NCBI GenBank assembly: GCA_018266085.1
Contig: JAFEAZ010000020.1
Span: 1 to 49,494 of the forward strand
DNA from: Candidatus Babelota bacterium
GTDB lineage: Bacteria > Babelota > Babeliae > Babelales > Vermiphilaceae
Length of the DNA stretch: 49,494 nucleotides
Direction of reading: 5' to 3'
The notes beneath the pieces are model-generated. The model was given only the letters and a program-made list of their open reading frames with translations, ran no database searches and was not told where the DNA came from. Positions 1 to 7,414 of this stretch are shown here, one piece after another (position 1 is the first letter of the stretch; each line of letters starts with the position of its first letter). The position numbers were made by a program, and so were the translations under genes.

Positions 1-282
1 CACAACCAATTCATATCCGATATCTATGCCGTTTCTCGTGATATCCTTGTGTATCTAAATAATACTACTTTTAAATACACTTTCTTTGGCTTCACGGCAC
101 AATGAAAATGGTCGCACTATAGATGTATACCATTATCCTGGCAAATGAGGAACATAAAATTTATACCACCGATGATCTATGATAACGTCCTTTATGTGTT
201 CTGAAGTACTTGTTTATTTATAGTCGCTCTTTAAACTATGTGAGGTTTAAAAATAGGTATAACCCTCTGCTAGAGCACATAT
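1..282. other. Non-coding left edge, upstream of recombinase
   Basis: I see no convincing gene here. The stretch is AT-rich and ends just before the serine recombinase start. A TATAAC at about 260-265 could be a -10 box, but no good -35 element is evident. I looked for a second copy of the tRNA-Gln 3' end, which would mark the other attachment site, and found none, so the rest of the integrated element probably lies to the left of the window. Confidence 0.4.
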
Positions 283-1938
283 ATGAAAGCGATCCTTATT
301 GCCCGCGTCAGTACTGAAGAACAACGAGAAGCTGGCAACTCACTACCGGCGCAAGTGATCAGGCTTGAAAAATATTGCCAAAACAAAGGGTTTGCAATCA
401 TTCAGGTCTGTAGCTTTGATGAAAGTGCCTATACGAACGACCGGTCAGAATTTGATCAGATCATCGACCTCATCATTGATCAAAAAGAAAAAATAGTGGT
501 GTGCTGCGACAAGGTCGATCGTCTGTCGCGTAACGTGTTTGATAAACGCATATCGCTGCTGTATGAAAAAGCACTTAATGATGACATTGAGCTGCACTTT
601 GTATCAGACAGCCAGATTATTAATAGCCGGATCTCGGCCGTTGAGAAATTCCAATTCAGCATCAGCTTAGGGCTCGCTAAATATTACTCTGATGCGATTA
701 GTGACAACGTCAAACGTGCGATGGAGCAGAAGCTACGCAAAGGGGAATGGCCGGGCAAAGCTCCTTTTGGGTACAAAAATGTAACCAAGTCTGATGGTTC
801 GACCGATATAATACTCGATGAATATGAAGCGCATATTATAGCCAAAACATTTGAGTTATATGCTTCTCAAGCATATTCAATAGATTTGCTTCGTCAGAAG
901 ATGAAAAAAGACTATAACGTCACCTGGGCACGAAGCTATGTTGCCAAAATTCTTGATAACTCATTTTATTATGGTGACATGCTCATTAAAAATAAAACCT
1001 ACCCTCATCGCTATGGGCCCATTATAAGCAAAGATCTTTTTGAGTCTGTCCAACAGATTAAGCAAGGGTTTAACAAGAAGCCCTTTAAATATGCGGGCAA
1101 GCCCTATATCTATAGAGGCCTTATACGATGTGCCAATTGTGGGTTAGCTATTACCCCTGAAAAGCATAAGGGCTTTATTTATTATCACTGCACTCAATAC
1201 AACGGTAAGCATGGCGCCAAATGGTTGCGCGAAGAAGCTATTACCGAGCAGATAGGCTCTGTATTCAAAAGGCTCAGAATGACTGAAGAAGTATTAGAAC
1301 AAATAAGACAAACCCTGGATTCTGTTCATAAAGACAAGATGGATTTTCACAACAGAGAGCTTGATAAGCTTACCCGTGAAAAGAAAACGCTGACGCAGAT
1401 GATGGACAATTTATATATAGATAAGTTGAAGGGGAGTATTACTGATAGCGCTTATGACAAGTTTTACCAAAAGTTTAAAGATCAGGCGTTAGATATTAAC
1501 CTGCGACTTGAGCAATTACAAGAAGCTGAAAACAACTACTATGTAACGGCAAAATACCTACTGGATCTCACTAATCGTGCGTATGAGTTATTTATGAGTT
1601 CTGAAGTTGAAGAAAAACGGCATCTTATCAAGTTGATACTATCGAACTTGGAACTGAATGATGAAAACATCGTCTGCAACGTGGTTTCACCGTTCGATAT
1701 GATACTCAAAATGTCCGATAGCCATCTATGGCTGGGGCGGAAGGATTCGAACCTCCGAATGCCAGGACCAAAACCTGGTGCCTTACCACTTGGCCACGCC
1801 CCATCAGATATTTTTAGATCAATTTTGATTTCAATCGAATTCTTCGTGTGCCGTTTCCGGATCAACTTCGATATCGCGCACATTCATATACTCGGCAATA
1901 ACCGTGTCTTCGATGAGCTTGCGCATGTCAACATTTAA
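283..1938 (+). CDS. Large serine recombinase / site-specific integrase
   Basis: The 551-residue frame encodes a large serine recombinase. The resolvase domain is at about residues 1-150, with the catalytic serine in ARVSTEEQ (Ser10) and the conserved CDKVDRLSRN. A recombinase domain follows at about 160-260 (APFGYKN), then a zinc-ribbon (CANCG, with a later YYHC) and a long coiled coil at about 345-425. Such proteins catalyse DNA integration and excision through a serine-DNA link. From residue about 483 onward the frame runs antisense through the tRNA-Gln gene and into the end of spoVG, so the last 70 or so residues are probably not ancestral protein. The gene lacks its own stop before the tRNA, which suggests integration replaced its native end. 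The ribosome-binding site is weak (GCTAGAG). Family assignment is firm; the true C-terminus is uncertain. Confidence 0.9.
   Translation: MKAILIARVSTEEQREAGNSLPAQVIRLEKYCQNKGFAIIQVCSFDESAYTNDRSEFDQIIDLIIDQKEKIVVCCDKVDRLSRNVFDKRISLLYEKALNDDIELHFVSDSQIINSRISAVEKFQFSISLGLAKYYSDAISDNVKRAMEQKLRKGEWPGKAPFGYKNVTKSDGSTDIILDEYEAHIIAKTFELYASQAYSIDLLRQKMKKDYNVTWARSYVAKILDNSFYYGDMLIKNKTYPHRYGPIISKDLFESVQQIKQGFNKKPFKYAGKPYIYRGLIRCANCGLAITPEKHKGFIYYHCTQYNGKHGAKWLREEAITEQIGSVFKRLRMTEEVLEQIRQTLDSVHKDKMDFHNRELDKLTREKKTLTQMMDNLYIDKLKGSITDSAYDKFYQKFKDQALDINLRLEQLQEAENNYYVTAKYLLDLTNRAYELFMSSEVEEKRHLIKLILSNLELNDENIVCNVVSPFDMILKMSDSHLWLGRKDSNLRMPGPKPGALPLGHAPSDIFRSILISIEFFVCRFRINFDIAHIHILGNNRVFDELAHVNI
1729..1803 (-). 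tRNA. tRNA-Gln (anticodon TTG)
   Basis: On the minus strand the 75 bases fold into a cloverleaf. The acceptor is TGGGGCG paired with CGCCCCA, the anticodon stem is CCAGG/CCTGG with loop TTTTGGT (anticodon TTG), and the T arm contains GGTTCGAATCC. The discriminator base is G, as usual for tRNA-Gln, and the CCA end is encoded (1729-1731). It lies 27 bases after spoVG on the same strand. Its 3' end abuts the serine recombinase frame, so it is probably that element's attachment site. Confidence 0.95.
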
Positions 1939-2127
1939 AGGATGTACAATATCTCTAAATGTACCATCTTTTCTGCGACGGGATGGCATTGAAACAAAAA
2001 GCCCTTTATCACCTTCAATCACTTTAAGGTCTCTAATGATAAAGCTATTGTCAAAGACAATCGTTGCATATGCTTTCAATCTACCATTTTTCCGAGCTGG
2101 ATACACTTTTACTTCTGTTATTTTCAT
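1831..2127 (-). CDS. spoVG: SpoVG family RNA/DNA-binding regulator
   Basis: The 98-residue protein has the SpoVG core: it begins MKITEVKVYP and contains FVSMPSRR and DIVHPLN, the most conserved parts of the family. SpoVG proteins are small RNA- and DNA-binding regulators, widespread also in bacteria that do not sporulate. The start is supported by GAGG about ten bases upstream. The gene sits between rsmH and tRNA-Gln on the same strand, 27 bases before the tRNA, so the two may be co-transcribed. The acidic C-terminal tail (EVDPETAHEEFD) is typical. Its regulatory targets here cannot be deduced. Confidence 0.92.
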   Translation of the reverse strand: MKITEVKVYPARKNGRLKAYATIVFDNSFIIRDLKVIEGDKGLFVSMPSRRRKDGTFRDIVHPLNVDMRKLIEDTVIAEYMNVRDIEVDPETAHEEFD

Positions 2128-2300
2128 AGCCAGTATCCTCGAAGAATTTTGATTACAATCTCACTTTTTTAAATGAAACGCTGCATTACCTAATCGATAG
2201 ATAAGTGTATAAGCTTGCGTCCTTTTGTCAAACAACTTTTTCAATAAAAGAGAGCTTTTTATAAAAATGTATCGATCGTGGCGCGAAAACGTTTAAGAAC

Positions 2301-3209
2301 TTATTCGCCAATCGCTTTAATAAGCCTAATCGCTCGTAAGCAGGCAGAGCGTGACGACGGGTTACGCGCTACTTCTTGCTCAGAGGCAGTCACAACCTTT
2401 GGAGTCAATATTTCTACAATGCCCTCGCGTTCTCTGTCTTTGAAAAACTGTTTTACCAGGCGATCTTCAAGTGAGTGAAAGCTAATACAAACAAGTCGCC
2501 CACCAGGAGAAAGCACGCGTAGAGCTTCTGACAAGAAGGAGGTTATATTCTCCAACTCTTTGTTAACCGCAATGCGCAATGCCTGAAATACTCGTGTGGC
2601 AGGGTGGCAACGTCCTCGTTTTGAGCCAACAGCGTTGGAAACAAGCGTAGCCAACTGCCCGGTGGTGGCAATTGGCGCAATCTTGCGTTCCTGCACAATT
2701 AACCGAGCAATTTTGCGTGAATAGCGCTCTTCACCATAGCGAAAAAAGATATCAGCCAGCTCCTCTTCGCTTGCCGAGGCGATGATATACGCCGCAGTAA
2801 TCTGCTGGTGCGAAGGGGACATGCGCATATCAAGCGGTGTGTCGCGACTAAATGAAAATCCCGGTCTTTCGGTAATTTGCATCTGCGAGGTGCCAAAGTC
2901 GGCAAGTATACCATCCACCTTCTTTATATGCTCTCGTTTTGCCACGCGATACAACAGCGAGAAGTTGCCCCAGGCAAGGCTTAGGCGTTTGCCAAACTCT
3001 TCAGCCATAGGCACGCCATATTTCTCAAGAGAGACCGTATCCCAGTCCATACCGATGACGTGGCAGCTCTCTTGCGCTTCGAGTATAGCACGGCTATGAC
3101 CGCCTGCACCAAACGTTACATCCAGATAGGTCTTACCTGGCTGAGGCGCAAGATGTTCGATTACTTCGTCAACTAAAACGGATTTGTGGGGCACGGTATC
3201 ATGAATCAC
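2301..3209 (-). CDS. rsmH: 16S rRNA (cytosine-1402-N4)-methyltransferase RsmH
   Basis: The 302-residue protein matches RsmH (MraW), which uses S-adenosylmethionine to methylate N4 of C1402 in 16S rRNA. Visible motifs in order are the SAM-binding YLDVTFGAGGHS near residue 28, the PGFSFSRDTPLDMRM block, the HPATRVFQALRI block, and GGRLVCISFHSLEDR near the C-terminus. The start codon is GTG and overlaps the murF stop as GTGA, so the two genes are translationally coupled. RsmH belongs to the division and cell wall (dcw) cluster, consistent with murF and ftsK upstream. The length is normal for the family. Confidence 0.96.
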   Translation of the reverse strand: MIHDTVPHKSVLVDEVIEHLAPQPGKTYLDVTFGAGGHSRAILEAQESCHVIGMDWDTVSLEKYGVPMAEEFGKRLSLAWGNFSLLYRVAKREHIKKVDGILADFGTSQMQITERPGFSFSRDTPLDMRMSPSHQQITAAYIIASASEEELADIFFRYGEERYSRKIARLIVQERKIAPIATTGQLATLVSNAVGSKRGRCHPATRVFQALRIAVNKELENITSFLSEALRVLSPGGRLVCISFHSLEDRLVKQFFKDREREGIVEILTPKVVTASEQEVARNPSSRSACLRAIRLIKAIGE

Positions 3210-4660
3210 AGCTGGTTATTCACTCGGTTATGGGCATTATTAGTAGCGGGCACAGGTATGTGAGTCTCTTGAGGCTCACTGATTGCTTGTACTAGATTGC
3301 TGAGGCCAACCCCGTTTGAGCCTTTGACCAGTACTAAAGAGTCTTGGCTTAGGTTGTTTTCGAGGTTTTTGACCGCATCTTGCCAGGTGGCAACCACTTC
3401 AACACTGACCCCTACAGGAATCATCTTACGTGTCCAGTGTACCATGTCTCCCACCAAAATAACATGGGACAATGAAGGGACTTTGCGCAAAAAGCGGCCC
3501 AACTGCCTGTGCCAAAAAGGGCTTGTTAACCCAAGCTCGAGCATGTCGCCCAGTACTGCAATTTTTTTGGCTTTGGTCTCAATACGCTGAAAGGCCAAAA
3601 GAGCGGCCTTCATGCTTTCAGGATTTGCGTTATAACAGTCATTAATAACGGTGCCCTTGTTGTGCATGAGCGGTTTGCGTTCAAATCTGCCTTGTACCAC
3701 ATTGAACTGTTTAATCCCTTCGATAATCGTCTCATGAGGCACATTCAAAAGATGTGCTGCGGCGGTAGCGGCAAGGGCATTAAAGACCACTCCTTCGTGC
3801 ACATGATTAACGGTAACCATATGCTTTTCTTTATAGATCTTAAGCATGAAGGTTGTGCTGTGAGCATCTATACTAATTTTGCGCGCTTGGATCTGATTGA
3901 CCGTTTTTTTGCCGAACTTGATTACCGGGTGTACATAGGCAACCTGTGCCAATAGTGGCTGATCACCATTAATAATGCCTATGCTGCCTTCAGTAAAATA
4001 TTTAAACAGATCACGTTTTTCAAGAGCAATATCAACGAGAGTGCCAAGCCCTTCCATATGAGAATGGCCTACACCAGTAATAATACCGGTTGTTGGTTGT
4101 AATAAATGGGTAAGCTCTGCCATTTCACCACGTTTGCTGATGCCTACTTCAAAGATGGCAGCTTCGTGGCATGTTTTCATTGCCAACATATTGAGCGCTA
4201 AGCCAATTTTTGTATTCTGATTACCACGAGACACAAAGAAATTCATGCGGTGGGCTGTTAACATAGTAGCAAGCAGCTGCTTTGTTGATGTCTTGCCAAC
4301 CGATCCGGTTATAGCAATGACGGGGTATGAAAATTGCGCGCGCCACGCTGCCGCCGCGTGCAGCAAAAAGGTCAACGGGTCTTCAACCGCTATGACCAAT
4401 GTATCCTGATGAAGCAGAGAGCCAAGCGCCTGCACCGTGTGCATTTTTGTCTGAGCAACAATAAGGCCCCCAGCCTTTTTTTTCATTGCATCGACAAGGA
4501 ATTGATGTCCATCGACGCGAGCGCCTTGCAAGGCGATAAATATATCACCCGCTTGTAAGTTGCGCGTATCGATTGAAAGATGCATATCATTGGGAAAATG
4601 TCCTTGTACGACGGTAGCCTTTACAGACACTTGTTGTAAAAATTGCTCATCAAAACGCAT
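3206..4660 (-). CDS. murF: UDP-N-acetylmuramoyl-tripeptide--D-Ala-D-Ala ligase MurF
   Basis: MurF adds D-alanyl-D-alanine to the UDP-MurNAc-tripeptide in the cytoplasmic stage of peptidoglycan synthesis. The N-terminal domain carries the SIDTRNLQAGDIFIAL signature, the central domain has the ATP-binding loop GSVGKTSTK at about residue 120, and the third region holds DCYNANPESM, characteristic of MurF. I chose the ATG at 4660 (484 residues) because GGAG lies seven bases upstream; a TTG one codon earlier is less likely. The gene overlaps rsmH by four bases and follows ftsK after 37 bases, forming a division/wall operon. Its presence indicates that at least this step of peptidoglycan synthesis is retained. 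Confidence 0.95.
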   Translation of the reverse strand: MRFDEQFLQQVSVKATVVQGHFPNDMHLSIDTRNLQAGDIFIALQGARVDGHQFLVDAMKKKAGGLIVAQTKMHTVQALGSLLHQDTLVIAVEDPLTFLLHAAAAWRAQFSYPVIAITGSVGKTSTKQLLATMLTAHRMNFFVSRGNQNTKIGLALNMLAMKTCHEAAIFEVGISKRGEMAELTHLLQPTTGIITGVGHSHMEGLGTLVDIALEKRDLFKYFTEGSIGIINGDQPLLAQVAYVHPVIKFGKKTVNQIQARKISIDAHSTTFMLKIYKEKHMVTVNHVHEGVVFNALAATAAAHLLNVPHETIIEGIKQFNVVQGRFERKPLMHNKGTVINDCYNANPESMKAALLAFQRIETKAKKIAVLGDMLELGLTSPFWHRQLGRFLRKVPSLSHVILVGDMVHWTRKMIPVGVSVEVVATWQDAVKNLENNLSQDSLVLVKGSNGVGLSNLVQAISEPQETHIPVPATNNAHNRVNNQL

Positions 4661-4697
4661 CAAGAATCTCCATAATTTTCGTGCGAACTATAGCTGT

Positions 4698-7025
4698 TTA
4701 TTTAATAACTTTTCGTATTTTTCCATGCTCTGATGGCATAATAAGACCAACAGATTCAAGCATGTCTATAATGCGTGCTGATCTATTATATCCTATTCTA
4801 AACTTACGCTGAAGTAATGATATAGAAATTTCATCGACTCCTTTAAGAAATAACAAAACTTCATCATAGAGTTCGTCTTTAGGCTCCTGCAGCGATCCCT
4901 GTTGTGCCGTTTCTTCCATGAGATCACGATATATAACATTTTTTTGCGCGCGAATATAGGCTACTACATTTTCTATCTCTTGATCGGACACATAAGCGCC
5001 ATGTATACGGCGAAGTGATGATGAGCGAGAATCAAGAAAAAGCATGTCTCCGCGGCCGAGTAGTGCATCAGCGCCAGCAGTATCAAGAATAGTACGCGAG
5101 TCTATTTTAGATGCCACGCGAAATGAGATTCTGCTAGGAAAGTTAGCCTTAATTAAACCGGTGATCACATCAACTGATGGTCGCTGTGTTGCAACAATAG
5201 TATGAATTCCTGCAGCACGAGCCATTTGCGCAATCCGTGTAATAAACAGTTCCACATCTTTGCCAGCCGTCATCATAAGATCAGCAAGTTCATCAATAAT
5301 GACAACAATAGAAGGCATTGGTTGACGAGATGTATCTTTATTATATTCATGACTGTTTTTTGCTCCCACTTTTGCCATCGTTTCGTAGCGTGTTTCCATC
5401 TCTTTTACTACCCATGCCAGTGCCTGACATGATCGGCGCGGATCGGTAATAATAGGGAAAATAAGATGTGCAATATCTGCATAAGGAGCAAACTCAAGCC
5501 GTTTGGGATCGATCAAGATAAGCTTAAGTTCATCAGGCGTGCATCGACACAAAAGACCCATGAGCATACTGTTTAAGGCGACCGATTTGCCCGATCCTGT
5601 TGATCCTGCAACAAGAAGGTGAGGCATAGAGGTCAGATCGACAACAACATTGTGACCGCTTGTATCTTGCCCTAAAACGAGCGGTAGTCTTCCTGCTTTT
5701 GTGTATACAGGACTATTAATAACGGTAGAGAAAAGAACCTCTTTTGTTTCTTTGTTTGCCACTTCAAAGCCAACGACCGATTTGCCTGGGATTGGTGCAA
5801 TAATACGTATGCTCAACGCTTGCAGCGCGAGAGCCAAATCATTTTCCAGTGCCGTAATTTTACTAATTTTAGCGTCAATATCCGGTTGATATTCAAATAA
5901 AGTAACGACGGGGCCTTGTTTTATTGAAGTGACCGATCCGCCGATGCCAAAACGTGCAAGCTTTTCTTCAAGCAGCTGTGCTTGAGTTTCTAAGTGGCGC
6001 ATCTGTTTTTGATCATTTTTTTCAACCGCTTTTTTGGTGAAAAGGCGTATATCAGGAACGGTGTACGTAATCTGTTGTGGCAGCTCTGGTTCGTCCCTAT
6101 ACTCTTTGACAGACTCATTTTCTGGGCTTTTTTGTAGCGATACGTGCTTGGGCAGAGATGGTTGTGTGTTTGCTGCGTCTGTGTGGGTGAAGAGAGATGA
6201 GGCTTCTGTTGCGTGGTTTGGCACACTGGTTGTGTTAATCTGTTCTTGAAAATCCCACACATCTGTGTCGTATAAGGCCTCATCAAAACCTTCCTTATCA
6301 TAAGCAGTATATTCATGTACCGATGCGGCTGGGGTAGCTTTCAGCGCGCCCGTTATTTTTTGTAGCCAACCGTTGCTGAGTTTGCTTGTGTGTACACTTA
6401 GATTGCCGATGGCAACAAAAAAAGCGCCTATACGTGGTTGTGCGCGCAAGCTTTGCTGCATAATCCGTTTGGTTATTTTCATGCAATACGAAACGCAATG
6501 TACCAATGATAAACGGGTGAGGAGTATCAGACTGATAAGAAAAAGAGTGTAGATGCATAACAGTGCTCCTAGCGAATCGAACAGACGAGCAAGCATTGTG
6601 TAAAAATAGACCCCTAGTAGGCCGCCAGCAAAACTACTGCCTAAAAAATCTATTTGGTACGCGCAACACCATGCAGCGCTTGCTCCCATCAGAATATAGA
6701 GAGCAACGATACGATCGCTGTAATGAGCATATGATTTGCCAACAATACATGCATAGGCAAACAAAAAAAAGCTCAGTATGCCCAAGAGCGCTGATGCTCC
6801 GCATACATAGATAAGTAATGCTGCTGCGTGAGAGCCTATAGTCCCACACCAGTTAGTGGGTGTATGTGGATTAGTTGTTGCGTAAAACCATGTTGCATCA
6901 TAAGGATCGTATGAAAGTAAGGAGAGTAAAAGAAAGATACCGGTAACGGCAAACAGAATACCAATTATGTCATTGAGATACCATGCGGTTTGATGTTTGT
7001 TGCGGACATACGAAGATCTCTTCAT
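4698..7025 (-). CDS. ftsK: DNA translocase FtsK/SpoIIIE
   Basis: The 775-residue protein has the full FtsK plan. There are four or more N-terminal membrane segments within residues 1-175, a variable linker to about 320, and then the motor with Walker A (AGSTGSGKS, about residue 475), LILIDPKRLEF and Walker B (VVIIDELADLMM). A C-terminal winged-helix gamma domain follows (SISLLQRKFRIGYNRSARI). FtsK pumps chromosome DNA through the division septum and activates dimer resolution. The start ATG has a strong AAGGAG nine bases upstream. The linker is short for the family, in keeping with a compact genome. Transcription probably starts in the gap shared with the divergent exported-protein gene. Confidence 0.96.
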   Translation of the reverse strand: MKRSSYVRNKHQTAWYLNDIIGILFAVTGIFLLLSLLSYDPYDATWFYATTNPHTPTNWCGTIGSHAAALLIYVCGASALLGILSFFLFAYACIVGKSYAHYSDRIVALYILMGASAAWCCAYQIDFLGSSFAGGLLGVYFYTMLARLFDSLGALLCIYTLFLISLILLTRLSLVHCVSYCMKITKRIMQQSLRAQPRIGAFFVAIGNLSVHTSKLSNGWLQKITGALKATPAASVHEYTAYDKEGFDEALYDTDVWDFQEQINTTSVPNHATEASSLFTHTDAANTQPSLPKHVSLQKSPENESVKEYRDEPELPQQITYTVPDIRLFTKKAVEKNDQKQMRHLETQAQLLEEKLARFGIGGSVTSIKQGPVVTLFEYQPDIDAKISKITALENDLALALQALSIRIIAPIPGKSVVGFEVANKETKEVLFSTVINSPVYTKAGRLPLVLGQDTSGHNVVVDLTSMPHLLVAGSTGSGKSVALNSMLMGLLCRCTPDELKLILIDPKRLEFAPYADIAHLIFPIITDPRRSCQALAWVVKEMETRYETMAKVGAKNSHEYNKDTSRQPMPSIVVIIDELADLMMTAGKDVELFITRIAQMARAAGIHTIVATQRPSVDVITGLIKANFPSRISFRVASKIDSRTILDTAGADALLGRGDMLFLDSRSSSLRRIHGAYVSDQEIENVVAYIRAQKNVIYRDLMEETAQQGSLQEPKDELYDEVLLFLKGVDEISISLLQRKFRIGYNRSARIIDMLESVGLIMPSEHGKIRKVIK

Positions 7026-7144
7026 AAGAAATACTCCTTAGAAAATAGCTCATGGGTATCCATAAAAAGCGCTTTGCATACAGATAATCATGAACCGAGT
7101 ATGTTAAACCATCGACCTATACAGGATTTCATACATAATTTTTC

Positions 7145-7174
7145 TTTACAACAAAAATTTCATCATAGTATACT
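7145..7174 (+). promoter_or_regulatory. Probable sigma-70 promoter for the tandem exported-protein cluster
   Basis: TTTACA (7145-7150) and TATACT (7169-7174) are separated by 18 bases, a good match to a housekeeping promoter reading right. It would start transcripts near 7181, about 230 bases before the first paralog's ATG at 7415. The rest of the 389-base gap (7026-7414) holds no gene that I can see. Confidence 0.5.
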
Positions 7175-7353
7175 GTGCGCGACTTTATAAGGCGCTGAGA
7201 GAGATTACTGAGATCTAAGAATTGAGAGCCTATTGAAATCTCTAAATCTTTGATCTAAGCTAAGGCTCGCCGTATAGGTAATGAGGTCATCACGAGTTTC
7301 AACTTTGTTGCTACGTAAGAAAGGAGTTGCGTATCGAATAAAAGTATTCTTCT

Positions 7354-7373
7354 GCATCGATAATCTTCGATGC
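7354..7373 (+). promoter_or_regulatory. Hairpin in the leader of the first exported paralog
   Basis: GCATCGA and TCGATGC form a perfect 7-bp stem around a 6-base loop, 41 bases upstream of the ATG at 7415. There is no T run, so it is unlikely to be a terminator. It could be a leader structure affecting stability or translation, or a DNA operator; the sequence alone does not say which. Confidence 0.4.
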
Positions 7374-7414
7374 CACACAAGACTGAATTTAAAAGGATTC
7401 TTCAAGGAGTTATT

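Noticed and set aside
1539-1883. Minus-strand frame of 114 residues across tRNA-Gln
   Set aside because: It is antisense to the recombinase and reads through the tRNA and the end of spoVG; no ribosome-binding site or family match.
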